A DNA stretch of 64,000 nt from the NCBI GenBank assembly GCA_020638835.1, contig JACKHV010000004.1, positions 1-64,000 on the forward strand, in the 5' to 3' direction. The stretch comes from Planctomycetota bacterium. GTDB lineage: Bacteria; Planctomycetota; UBA1135; GCA-002686595. Shown here piece by piece: positions 1-8,416 of this stretch. Within the stretch, counting starts at the first letter, position 1. Every line of letters begins with the position of its first letter. Position numbers and translations under genes: made by a program. The notes beneath the pieces were generated by a model. That model searched no databases. It was not told the DNA's origin and saw only the letters and a program-made list of their open reading frames with translations.

Positions 1-69
1 CTCGGCCTTGGCAACGTCTTCACGGGCGGCCTCGACGACGGAGACGAGACGATCGAAGTGTTCACTCAT
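1..69 (-). CDS. N-terminus of a truncated gene, possibly Hc1-like histone
   Basis: The reverse strand opens an ATG at 69 and stays open to the window edge, giving 23 residues that start MSEHFDRLVSVVEAAREDVA. The short helical start ending in DVAKAE resembles the beginning of Chlamydia/planctomycete Hc1-type histone H1-like proteins, where a lysine-rich DNA-binding tail follows, but the part that would prove it lies outside the window. The 253 bases between it and the EVE gene hold no convincing gene. Confidence 0.45.
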   Translation of the reverse strand, partial: MSEHFDRLVSVVEAAREDVAKAE

Positions 70-322
70 GGTTCAAAGCACCTTCGGTGACGGACTGCTT
101 GGGAATCTGTGGGGTGCGCGGGGAGCGCTCAGCACCCCTCCTGGGAGCCCTTGTAGGCCACATTCCCCCCCGCGCTGCAAGCGGAGAACGCCCTGGAAAG
201 GCCGTTCCAAGGGGTCGGAAAGCCGCTCGGGGGCCTCCAGGGTCGCCGTAACCCGCCCCCTGCCAGCGCCTTGGACGCTTCCGCGCGGGGGGTGCCCCGC
301 CCGGGGAGGAATCGGCCCACCC

Positions 323-814
<492 letters not shown>

Positions 815-833
815 GTCGTCGGGGGGTCTCGGT

Positions 834-1550
834 TCAGCCGGGCATGCGGCCGGCGGTCTCGGCGGGCGGGCGCAGCGCGATCGGCGGCGCGAAGACCTCG
901 GAGAGCACGACCGCCCGGCGCCACGCCTTGCGCGGCACGCGCCGCACCGTCCGGCGCGACGAGTCCGGGAGCCGCGCGGGGTCCTCGTCGACGGCGACGA
1001 GCTGGGTCAACGACTCGAGCTCGTCCTCCTCGGGCAGCGCGCCGAGCACGGACGACACGAGCGGCGAAGCGAGCGCCTCGCTGGGCATGCCCGCGTGCGT
1101 CTCTTCGAGCTGCGCCTGCCGCTCGGCGAGCGTGCGGTGCAGTTCCTCGATCGACTCGCCGAGCTCGACGAGCGTCGGCGAGGGCGGCTCGAGCTCGATC
1201 GCCGTCGGGCGCGGAGCCGGAGCCTCCGCGACCCGCTTGGTCGGACGCGGAACGGGCTGCGGTTCATCCTCGCCGACGAGCAGGTCCTGCCAACGCTTCA
1301 GCGCTTGCTTGCGTCGCTCGCGCGGGTCGTGTGCCGGGTCGGTGAAGGCGCCGCCCCCACGCGCGCCGCGACGACCCGGCCGTCGACCGGGACGCCCTTC
1401 GTCGGACTGTTGCGACGCGCCCTCGCGTTCCTGCCAGCGCTTGATCAAGCCGGGCACGACGTACGCGAGCAGACCGAGGAAGACGATGATCGCTTCCCCG
1501 AGGCTGCCGCCCTCCAGCGCGAGGACGAGCTGCGGCGTGAACGCCTCCAT
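834..1550 (-). CDS. Hypothetical single-pass membrane protein downstream of floA
   Basis: This 238-residue protein is not recognised. One hydrophobic segment lies near the N-terminus (about residues 17-36, GEAIIVFLGLLAYVVPGLIK). It is followed by a very basic, glycine- and arginine-rich stretch, then an acidic tail with a predicted helical stretch containing ELGESIEELHRTLAERQAQLEE, suggestive of a short coiled coil. It starts 8 bases after the floA stop, so it is almost certainly co-transcribed with the flotillin. A partner or scaffold at FloA microdomains is a guess based only on that neighbourhood. Confidence 0.7.
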   Translation of the reverse strand: MEAFTPQLVLALEGGSLGEAIIVFLGLLAYVVPGLIKRWQEREGASQQSDEGRPGRRPGRRGARGGGAFTDPAHDPRERRKQALKRWQDLLVGEDEPQPVPRPTKRVAEAPAPRPTAIELEPPSPTLVELGESIEELHRTLAERQAQLEETHAGMPSEALASPLVSSVLGALPEEDELESLTQLVAVDEDPARLPDSSRRTVRRVPRKAWRRAVVLSEVFAPPIALRPPAETAGRMPG

Positions 1551-1558
1551 CGCGTCCC

Positions 1559-2620
1559 CTACGCCTCGCCTCCCGCGGGCGGCGGCGCGTCGCCGCCGGA
1601 GATCGAATCACGCATGCGCGTGTCGCTCTGGATGTTCTGCATGCGGTAGAGGTCCATCACGCCCAGGTTGCCGCTGCGCAGCGCGTCGGCCATCGCCTTC
1701 GGCACTTCCGCCTCGGCGAGCACCACGATCGCGCGGTTCTCCTCGACGCCGGCCTTGAACTCTTGTTCCGCCGCGACGGCCATCGCCCGGCGCTTCTCCG
1801 CCTGAGCCTGCGCGACGCGCTTGTCCGCCTCGGCCTGGTCGGCCTGCAGGCGCGCGCCAATGTTGTGTCCGATGTCGACGTCCGCGATGTCGATCGAGAC
1901 GATCTCGTACGCCGTGCCGGCGTCGAGGCCGCGCGCCAGCACGGTCTTCGAGATGTCGTCGGGGTTCTCGAGCACCATCGCGTGCGTGTCCTTCGAGCCG
2001 ATCGTGCTGACGATGCCTTCGCCGACGCGCGCGATGATCGTCTCCTCGCCGGCGCCGCCGACGAGCCGCGCGATGTTCATGCGCACCGTGACTCGAGCGC
2101 GCGCGAGCACCTGGATGCCGTCCTTCGCCACGGCCGCGATCGTCGTCTTGCCGCTGGCCGGGTTCGGGCAGTCGATCACCTTGGGAGTGACGGAGGTCTT
2201 CACCGCTTCGAAGACGTCGCGTCCGGCGAGGTCGATGCCGGCCGCCGTGCGGAAGTCGAGGTCGATGCCCGCGCGGTTCGCGGAGATCAGGGCGCGCACG
2301 ACGCGCATCACGTCGCCGCCGGCGAGGTAGTGCGCCTCGAGGTCGCGGCGGTGCACGCCTTCGATGCGCGACTGCACGAGCATCACGCTGGCGTTCACGA
2401 TCACGGCGGGCTGCACCTTCCGCAGGCTCATCGCGAACATGTCGAAGAGGCCCACGCCGGCCTTCGTCAGCACCGAGCGCAGGTAGAGGTTCGCGTAGCG
2501 CAGGAACACGAACAGGAACAGCAGCAGGACGCCGGCGAGGACGACCAGGCCGATGTTGCGCAGCAGGTCGCCGCCGTCCGACGCGGCGCCCTGGAGAATT
2601 GCGATGGGGTTCGGGATCAT
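1559..2620 (-). CDS. floA: Flotillin-like protein FloA
   Basis: A 353-residue SPFH-domain membrane scaffold of the FloA (YqfA) type, which organises bacterial membrane microdomains. An N-terminal hydrophobic hairpin (about residues 20-45) precedes FDMFAMSLRKV. The SPFH core includes VTPKVIDCP and the family block VLENPDDISKTVLARGLDAG, and a helical region rich in Ala, Glu, Lys and Gln follows (QADQAEADKRVAQAQAEKRR). The length fits the roughly 330-residue family. The gene follows two NfeD-family genes on the same strand; NfeD/flotillin pairing is a known conserved association, with NfeD supplying the protease or OB-fold partner. Confidence 0.95.
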   Translation of the reverse strand: MIPNPIAILQGAASDGGDLLRNIGLVVLAGVLLLFLFVFLRYANLYLRSVLTKAGVGLFDMFAMSLRKVQPAVIVNASVMLVQSRIEGVHRRDLEAHYLAGGDVMRVVRALISANRAGIDLDFRTAAGIDLAGRDVFEAVKTSVTPKVIDCPNPASGKTTIAAVAKDGIQVLARARVTVRMNIARLVGGAGEETIIARVGEGIVSTIGSKDTHAMVLENPDDISKTVLARGLDAGTAYEIVSIDIADVDIGHNIGARLQADQAEADKRVAQAQAEKRRAMAVAAEQEFKAGVEENRAIVVLAEAEVPKAMADALRSGNLGVMDLYRMQNIQSDTRMRDSISGGDAPPPAGGEA

Positions 2621-2666
2621 CTCTGACTCTTCCTTCGGTTCGAGTTCGCTGTCGGGCGGCCCGGGA

Positions 2667-3155
2667 TCAGGCCGGCCCTTCGTCGTTCTGGATCGGTTGG
2701 ACGACCACGCGGTTGCCGGTCAGCTCCACGACCTGCACGCGCGCGCCCTTGGGGATCATCTCGCCGCGGCTGACGACGTCCACGCGGCGCCCGTTCAGCC
2801 GCGCGACGCCCGCGGGCCGCAGCATCGCTTCCACGACACCCTCCGCGCCGAGCAGCCCCGAGTCGCGCGTGTCGATCGCGCGGCCGTCCTCGAAGCTGAA
2901 GCCTTGCGCGACGAGCTTCTTGCCGACCGGCGTGCGCGGGAAGAGCTTCAAGCCCCCCATCACGACGGCGGGGACCAGCACTCCCGTGACGAGCAGGAAG
3001 TTGACGCCGGTCTGGCTGCTGACGCGCCAGGCGAAGACTTGCGCCCCGACGATGCACGCCGCCGCGAGCGTGCCGAGCACGCCCATGCTGGGGATCAACA
3101 CCTCGGCGAGCACGAGCAAGAGGCCCGCGCCGAGCAACAACACGGCCCACGTCAT
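2667..3155 (-). CDS. NfeD-family membrane protein with C-terminal OB fold
   Basis: The 162-residue product begins MTWAVLLLGAGLLLVLAEVL and has two or three transmembrane segments followed by a soluble OB-like domain (LLGAEGVVEAMLRPAG, then GRRVDVVSRGEMIPKGARV), the layout of short NfeD proteins that partner with flotillins. The ATG at 3155 overlaps the stop of the upstream long NfeD gene by four bases (ATGA), which decides the start; the open frame runs much further upstream but only as a shadow of that gene. It lies between the protease-type NfeD and floA, so the three probably form one membrane-quality-control operon. Confidence 0.88.
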   Translation of the reverse strand: MTWAVLLLGAGLLLVLAEVLIPSMGVLGTLAAACIVGAQVFAWRVSSQTGVNFLLVTGVLVPAVVMGGLKLFPRTPVGKKLVAQGFSFEDGRAIDTRDSGLLGAEGVVEAMLRPAGVARLNGRRVDVVSRGEMIPKGARVQVVELTGNRVVVQPIQNDEGPA

Positions 3156-4690
3156 GCGTCCGCCTCCGGTGCGGCGAGTTCCACGGAGAGGCGCCCCGAG
3201 CGCGCGGCGGTGACGCGAACGCGCGCGCCGCGCTCGATCGCCGGTCCTTCCGCGCTCGCCTCGAACTCGTCGCCGGGTGCGTCGTCGAGTCGCACCTTGC
3301 CCACGGGGCGCAGGTCGGTCAGCGCGACGCCTTCTGCTCCGACGCGCATGGCGCGCCGCTGCGTCGCTCCCGCGACCTGCAACCCGCCGCCGAAGCCGCC
3401 GCCGCCGTCGGTGGGCGCTTGAACGAGCGCGCGAAGGATCGGCGTGTCCGGCAGGAAGTGCGAGAGGATCCAGATCCCGACCAGCGAGCCGAGCGCGACG
3501 AGCCCGAGCTCGAAGGCGGCGTCGAGCGCACGCGACTGGTCGTAGGGGTTGGTGAACGAGAAGCCCGGACCGAACTCGGAGAGCCACAGCCCACCCATCA
3601 CGCAGACCGCGCCCAGCAGGCCGATCCACAGCGTTCCGGGCAGCAGGAAGATTTCGACGCAGATCAGGATCGCGCCGAGGGCGACCATCACGAGGTGCGG
3701 GATCTCCGCCAGGCCGACCATGTAGCGCCCCAGCAGGAAGACGCCGAGACACGTCAGCGCGAGGATGCCTGCGATGCCGAAGCCGGGAGTCTTGAACTCG
3801 ATGTAGCCGAGCATCAGGCCCAGCGCGAGCAGCGCGGGCGAGAGCATGTTGAGCTTCGCGAGCAGGCTCTCGCTGCGCGACATCTCGAGGCTCTCCACGC
3901 GCCCGGGTTCGACGCCTTCGCGCTCGAGCACCTCCGCGAGGTCGTCGGCGCGGCCGTCCGCGATGCCGAGCTCGATCGCTTCGCTGCTGATCAGGCTGAG
4001 CAGCTCACCGCGGCGCACGAGGGTGCGCAGCAACTCGGGTTGTTCGTCGCGCTCGGAGAGGTCGTCCCACTCCTGTCCGGTGATCACGCGGCGCTCGCCG
4101 CCGACGCGCACCTCGCGCGCCTCGATGGCCGGGTCGACCATCGCTTCGGCGAGCACCTTCGAGCGACCGTTCGCCTCGGCGTGTGCGCGGAACTCGCCGC
4201 GCAGGTAGGAGCGGATCTTCTCGCCTTCCTCGCCGGGCACCGCGCTCATACCGCCCGGTGTGAAGATCACCGGCAGCGCCGCGCCGATCGTCCCGGTCGA
4301 GGAGATGTAGACGCGCTTGCACGACATCGTGACCAGCGCGCCGGCGCTCGTCGCAGCGGGGTTGATCCACGCCACGGTGCGCAGGCCGTCCTCGTTCGCC
4401 TCGGCGAGCATGCGCGCGATCTCGATCGCGAGGTCGATCCCGCCCCCCGGGGTGTCGATCTCGACCACGATCAGTTCCTGCCCGCCCGCCCGCGCGGCGC
4501 GCAAGCCGCGCTCCAGGAGCGCCATGTTGCTGATCTCGAGCTCGCCCTCGAGCCGCACGTGGATCGCCGCCGGCGGCGGGCCCGTGTCGGGTTGCGGCGC
4601 TTCGCTGCAGGCCGCGAGCGTGCCGAGGAGTCCGACGACCACGCAGGCGGCGGCGAGGAGTGTGCGCAAGGAGGACATGGTCGCCGGCAT
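3152..4690 (-). CDS. NfeD-family membrane serine protease (ClpP-class)
   Basis: A 512-residue long-form NfeD. The N-terminal signal ends in a lipobox-like LAAC (TLLAAACVVVGLLGTLAAC), so it may be lipid-anchored. The ClpP-class protease domain follows, with IDTPGGGIDLAIEIARML and the nucleophile motif in NPAATSAGALV; the Ser of SAGAL is the expected catalytic residue, with the general-base Lys expected further on. Several transmembrane helices occupy about residues 275-400 and a C-terminal OB-type domain contains GKVRLDDAPGDEFEA. In studied archaeal homologs the protease cuts the C-terminus of a stomatin partner; here FloA is the obvious partner. An alternative ATG lies four codons in. Confidence 0.9.
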   Translation of the reverse strand: MPATMSSLRTLLAAACVVVGLLGTLAACSEAPQPDTGPPPAAIHVRLEGELEISNMALLERGLRAARAGGQELIVVEIDTPGGGIDLAIEIARMLAEANEDGLRTVAWINPAATSAGALVTMSCKRVYISSTGTIGAALPVIFTPGGMSAVPGEEGEKIRSYLRGEFRAHAEANGRSKVLAEAMVDPAIEAREVRVGGERRVITGQEWDDLSERDEQPELLRTLVRRGELLSLISSEAIELGIADGRADDLAEVLEREGVEPGRVESLEMSRSESLLAKLNMLSPALLALGLMLGYIEFKTPGFGIAGILALTCLGVFLLGRYMVGLAEIPHLVMVALGAILICVEIFLLPGTLWIGLLGAVCVMGGLWLSEFGPGFSFTNPYDQSRALDAAFELGLVALGSLVGIWILSHFLPDTPILRALVQAPTDGGGGFGGGLQVAGATQRRAMRVGAEGVALTDLRPVGKVRLDDAPGDEFEASAEGPAIERGARVRVTAARSGRLSVELAAPEADA

Positions 4691-4736
4691 TCTACGCGGA
4701 AAGCCCCGCGCGGATTCACGCGCAACCGGAGCTTCG

Positions 4737-5723
4737 TCAGGCGAGGTCGGAGTCGGCCAGCGTGAGCCACCAGTGCTCGCGCAGGAAGAGGTGATCGAGC
4801 CGCTGGTCGAAGCAGCGCGCCGCGAGGCGATACGGCGCCGGGTGCACGCACCAGCCGCGCTCCTGGAGCGTCAGGAAGTGCGGCGACCACTCCGGGATCA
4901 GCGTCACCACGCGGTGCCCGCCGTCGCGTTCCGCGGCGCGCAGGACGGCGGCCTCGAGCTCGCGCGACGCGGCGAGCTCGACGCGCGGGACGAGCCAGTC
5001 GCAGAGCGCTCGCGAGCCCGGCGTGAGCCAGTCACCGCGTCGCAACACCGCGAGTCCGCAGAGCGTCCCGCCCGCGTCGCGCGCGCCGAGCAGGCGGTAC
5101 GCGGCGTCCGCGTGCCCCGCGAAGCGCCACGCGTAGAAGGCGGCGTCGCGGATCGCGCTCGCGCCCCACGCGCCGCAGCAGCGTTCCCAGAGCCAGCGCA
5201 GCTCCTCGCCCGTCGGCACGACCTCCTGGACGGTGAACTCGGGTGCGGAGATCTCCGCCGGCGCGGCGTCGAGGTCGCGCACCAGCACGACTTCCTCGCG
5301 CACGCACTCGTACTCGAGGAAGCGCTTCCCGATGCGCCACGCCGCCTCGAGCGGCCAGCCGTAGTGGACGGCATCCGAACCGTGCACGCCGTAGTGGTCG
5401 AAGTACGCGCGCGCGACGTCGACGAACAGCCCGGGGCGCTTCAAGCCCTTGCGGAACTCCGGGTGCACCAGCGAGTCCACCGACTGCGTGAACACGCGCT
5501 CGGCCCCGTCGATCCAGACGCGCGTCGGCACGCCGGCGTACTGTGCGACGACACGGCCGTCGCAGGTCGCGACGAAGACGCGCGTGCCGGCGGGGTTCGC
5601 GAGTACTTGGTGCTCCCACTCCGCGCGACGCCGCTCGCGGCCGAAGACGGTCGCCCAGGTCGCGAGCAGCGAGTCCGCGTCGCGTGCCGCGTCGAGCGGC
5701 CTGATCTCGAGCGCGCGGTTCAT
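4737..5723 (-). CDS. Acetyltransferase-like protein (GNAT type), paralog 1
   Basis: A 328-residue protein with the layout of large two-lobed GNAT-like proteins. The N-terminal lobe contains NPAGTRVFVATCDGRVVAQYAG and the family-like VFTQSVDSLVHPEFRKGL, the region that in GNAT folds binds acetyl-CoA. The C-terminal half carries WRFAGHADAAYRLLGARD and a second substrate-like lobe. It overlaps the stop of a second copy by four bases (ATGA at 5720-5723), and the pair share NPAGTR, QYAG, VDSL and the WRIG motif, so they arose by tandem duplication. The substrate is unknown; the assignment rests on the fold pattern rather than a named subfamily. Confidence 0.7.
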   Translation of the reverse strand: MNRALEIRPLDAARDADSLLATWATVFGRERRRAEWEHQVLANPAGTRVFVATCDGRVVAQYAGVPTRVWIDGAERVFTQSVDSLVHPEFRKGLKRPGLFVDVARAYFDHYGVHGSDAVHYGWPLEAAWRIGKRFLEYECVREEVVLVRDLDAAPAEISAPEFTVQEVVPTGEELRWLWERCCGAWGASAIRDAAFYAWRFAGHADAAYRLLGARDAGGTLCGLAVLRRGDWLTPGSRALCDWLVPRVELAASRELEAAVLRAAERDGGHRVVTLIPEWSPHFLTLQERGWCVHPAPYRLAARCFDQRLDHLFLREHWWLTLADSDLA

Positions 5724-6685
5724 ACGAGGTCGGTGTCTCCGAGCGTCATGAACCAGTTCTCCGCGTACCACTCCGGCGCCCAGCGCTTGTCGTACGAGCG
5801 GCCGACGAGCACGCGCGAGGTCGGGTGCACGCGGAAGCCTGCGACCTGCAGCGCGAGGAAGTCCTCGCACCACGGCGGCAGCCAGGCGTAGAGCGTCTCC
5901 ACGCCCGCCTCGCGCGCGGCTTCGCGCGCCCACGCGAGCAGCGCGCCGCGCGCATCGTGCTCGACGAGCCACTCGCAGAGCACGAAGCGACGCGCGCCCT
6001 CGATCTCGACGTCGCGGCAAACCGCGAGCCCGCGCAGCGCACCGCCACGCGTCGCGACGGCGAAGCGGTATCCTCGACCCGCGTAGCGCCACTCGAGCGC
6101 CGCGCGCGTGCGGTCGCAGATCGCGGCGTAGCGCTTGCGGTGCTCGTCGAACCACGCGTCGAGCGAGTCCGGGAAGGCAGCGAGCTCTTCCACCAGGGCC
6201 TCGTCGCGAACATGCACCGCGAGCGCGTCGACGCGCGCGACGAGCGCCAGCTGCGAGCGGATCGTCTCGTAACCCAGCGCGGCCCGCCCGATGCGCCACG
6301 CTTCGCGCACGGGATAGCCCCACATGAACGGATCGCCCTCGCCGCGCCGCCCGCCGTATGCCTGCGCGAAGCGTCGGCCGACGCGCACGAACAGCGAGCC
6401 GAGCCCGCCGCGTCCTTCGTCCGGCACGGCGAGCGAGTCGACGCCCTGCGTGAAGGTCGCGCGTTCGCCGTCGAGCCACGCGCCCTGCGGCAGCCCGGCG
6501 TACTGCGCGAGCAGGCGCCCGTCCGGGAGCGCGGCGATCGTCGCCCGCGTGCCCGCGGGGTTCGCGAAGTAACGCCGCGTCCAGGCGCCCGGCCGCAGCA
6601 GCTCCGCGTCCTCGTCGAGCTCGAAGGTCGCCGCGAAGGCGCGCAGCGCGGCGGCTTCGTCGTCCGGCGCGATCGCGCGGATCAC
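5720..6685 (-). CDS. Acetyltransferase-like protein (GNAT type), paralog 2
   Basis: A 321-residue paralog of the neighbouring gene. I chose the GTG at 6685 (VIRAIAPDDEAAALRAFAAT) because alignment with paralog 1 begins there, and because the tRNA-Sec gene at 6769-6866 excludes the long upstream extension of the open frame. Shared landmarks are FANPAGTRATIA, LLAQYAGLPQGAWLDGERAT, TQGVDSLAVPDEGRGGLG and REAWRIG. The DEGRGGLGS stretch resembles the GNAT pyrophosphate-binding loop (RxxGxG/A). The gene lies 83 bases downstream of the tRNA and may share its transcript. The substrate is unknown. Confidence 0.7.
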   Translation of the reverse strand: MIRAIAPDDEAAALRAFAATFELDEDAELLRPGAWTRRYFANPAGTRATIAALPDGRLLAQYAGLPQGAWLDGERATFTQGVDSLAVPDEGRGGLGSLFVRVGRRFAQAYGGRRGEGDPFMWGYPVREAWRIGRAALGYETIRSQLALVARVDALAVHVRDEALVEELAAFPDSLDAWFDEHRKRYAAICDRTRAALEWRYAGRGYRFAVATRGGALRGLAVCRDVEIEGARRFVLCEWLVEHDARGALLAWAREAAREAGVETLYAWLPPWCEDFLALQVAGFRVHPTSRVLVGRSYDKRWAPEWYAENWFMTLGDTDLV

Positions 6686-6768
6686 GGGACGCGCCGCGGG
6701 GTCACTCGATGGGCGCGTCGGGTGCGGCGGCAAGGCGGCGTGGGAGGAGGAGTCGGCGCGAGGAGGGA

Positions 6769-6866
6769 TGGCGGGAGTGCATGGGAATCGAACCCACCGG
6801 CCCCGCTGTTCACGAAGCCCAACCGGCTTTGAAGGCCGGGCCGCACACCAGCACGGATCCACTCCC
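6769..6866 (-). tRNA. selC: tRNA-Sec (UCA anticodon)
   Basis: Read on the reverse strand, the gene folds as a selenocysteine tRNA. It has a GGGAGTG acceptor strand pairing with CACTCCC, a 6-bp D stem with a 4-base loop, and a 5-bp anticodon stem around loop CTTCAAA, which presents TCA. A long variable arm of about 7 bp (GGCTTCG with CGGGGCC) precedes a T arm with loop TTCGATT. CCA is encoded at 6769-6771. The eighth acceptor pair appears to be a G-G mismatch. The gene sits between a GDPD-like gene and the acetyltransferase pair, downstream of selD, which itself needs selenocysteine. Confidence 0.95.
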
Positions 6867-6924
6867 CCAGGCTGCGCGACATTCCACGCAGCGCACGGGA
6901 TCTTTGCAAGCCGCGCCCCGCGAG

Positions 6925-8412
6925 TCAGCGCGGAAGGTGCGAGTGGAGGCGCGCCGCGGCACCCGGGTCCGCGCCCCACTCCAGGCCCCCGCTGAAGCGG
7001 CGCAGCCGCGGGCGCGCGTCGCCGGCTCGCGAGCCCAGGAAGCCGCAGGCGAAGTCGACGCCGCCGGCGCGCCGATCGAAGTCGTCCGGCAGGAGCAACT
7101 TCACGCCGCGGCCGCCGAAGCGGTGCTCGCCGCCGAGCCGGACCCAGGCGCGCGGCTCGAGCAGGCCGCCCGCGTTCTCGACGGCGACGTGCAGCTCGCG
7201 GCCGCGCCGACGCATCGTCATCGTGGCCGGCGCCTCGCCAGGGCTCTCGCGCAGCATCGAGAGTCGACGCGTGATCACGTCGGCGACGGCGTGGCGCCGG
7301 CGCGCGAGCGGCGCGTCGAACAACAGGCGCCCCGCTGCGCGTCCGTCGCTCGCCGGCCAGTCGAAGAGCGCCACGAGCAGCGGATCGCCGCCGGGGCTCC
7401 ACGAGCCGCCGCGCAGCGTGAAGTCGAGCTCGAACTCGCCGCGCGGACCGAGCTCGAAGCTCGCCTCCGGCAGTCCCTCGCAGTCGAACGCGCCCTGGCG
7501 CACCGCGAGCCGCAGTGCGACGCGCACGGGGTGAGCGAACGGGTTGCGCACGCGCGCAGAGACGTTCCAGTGACCGCGCCACGCGCCGCCTTCGGTCTCT
7601 TGATCCGGCTCGAGCGGCAAGTCCGGCGCTTCGAGCGGCCAGCCGCCGTCGTCGTGCGGCGCGAGCTTCGCCAGGGTGCGCGCCGTGACGGCGCGGGCGA
7701 CCTCGTTCGTCGTGACGCCGGAGAAGCCGCCGCCGCGCAGCGCGCGGAGCAAGGCGTTCGGTTCGTCGAGCTCGAGGCCCCAGCGCTCACACGGCCACGC
7801 CTGCGCCGCGAGCTCGCCCGACCAGTCGGTCGCGGCGACGGCGGCGAGCGGCGCGCGCTGCGCGAGTTCGAGGGCGTGCGCGTCCGCGCGCGAGCAGATG
7901 AAGACGGCTTGCAGTCCCGCGTCCGCGGCTTCCCGGCAGAGGCGCGCATCGCGCGAGGCGACGCGCACGTCGTGCGCGCGCTCGCTGCGCCGCAGCCCGC
8001 GCGCGAGCTGCTCGGCGACGCCCGACTCGTGGACCTCGATCCACGTCAGCGGCGCGGGACCGACGAGGTGTTCGTCCTCCAGCTCGAGCAGCTCGTCGAG
8101 CGCCGGGATCGGCTCTCCGGTGAAGCGCTTGCCGAACCAGCCCCCGGCGTCGAGCCCGGCGAGCTCGACGAGTCCGTGGTTCGCGATGCGTCCCGTGCCG
8201 TCGGTCGTGCGCGCGAGGATCTCGTCCGCGAAAACGACGAGGTCGTCCCCCGCCACGCGCCGCGCGTCGGCCGTGAAGCCGTCGGCGCCCAGCGCGAGCG
8301 CGCGCTGGAAGGACGCGAGCGTGTTCTCCGGCGCTTCGCGCGGCGCGCCGCGGCGCCCCTGGATCCAGGGCGGACCCGGAGCTCGCGTCTGCGGCGCGTC
8401 GTCCCGCGTCAT
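6925..8412 (-). CDS. Degenerate GDPD-like protein with C-terminal beta-rich domain
   Basis: The first ~250 of 495 residues follow the glycerophosphodiester phosphodiesterase TIM-barrel pattern: GRRGAPREAPENTLASFQRA, then GADGFTADARR and DDLVVFADEILARTTDG. However, key active-site positions are changed. The HRG histidine is Arg20, the metal-binding Glu of the IELDV motif is Thr47, and the second catalytic His of FHDE is Ala62; the Glu of PENT (29) and Asp49 remain. Hydrolysis by the usual mechanism is therefore unlikely. The C-terminal ~240 residues look beta-rich (WNVSARVRNPFAHPVRVALR), like a carbohydrate- or protein-binding sandwich. It begins 4 bases after the selD stop and ends 58 bases before tRNA-Sec, so it is embedded in a selenium locus. 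Its role is unknown. Confidence 0.75.
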   Translation of the reverse strand: MTRDDAPQTRAPGPPWIQGRRGAPREAPENTLASFQRALALGADGFTADARRVAGDDLVVFADEILARTTDGTGRIANHGLVELAGLDAGGWFGKRFTGEPIPALDELLELEDEHLVGPAPLTWIEVHESGVAEQLARGLRRSERAHDVRVASRDARLCREAADAGLQAVFICSRADAHALELAQRAPLAAVAATDWSGELAAQAWPCERWGLELDEPNALLRALRGGGFSGVTTNEVARAVTARTLAKLAPHDDGGWPLEAPDLPLEPDQETEGGAWRGHWNVSARVRNPFAHPVRVALRLAVRQGAFDCEGLPEASFELGPRGEFELDFTLRGGSWSPGGDPLLVALFDWPASDGRAAGRLLFDAPLARRRHAVADVITRRLSMLRESPGEAPATMTMRRRGRELHVAVENAGGLLEPRAWVRLGGEHRFGGRGVKLLLPDDFDRRAGGVDFACGFLGSRAGDARPRLRRFSGGLEWGADPGAAARLHSHLPR

Positions 8413-8416
8413 GCCG

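Noticed and set aside
6686..7582. Upstream extension of acetyltransferase paralog 2
   Set aside because: It would run through tRNA-Sec and the GDPD-like gene; alignment with paralog 1 begins at 6685.
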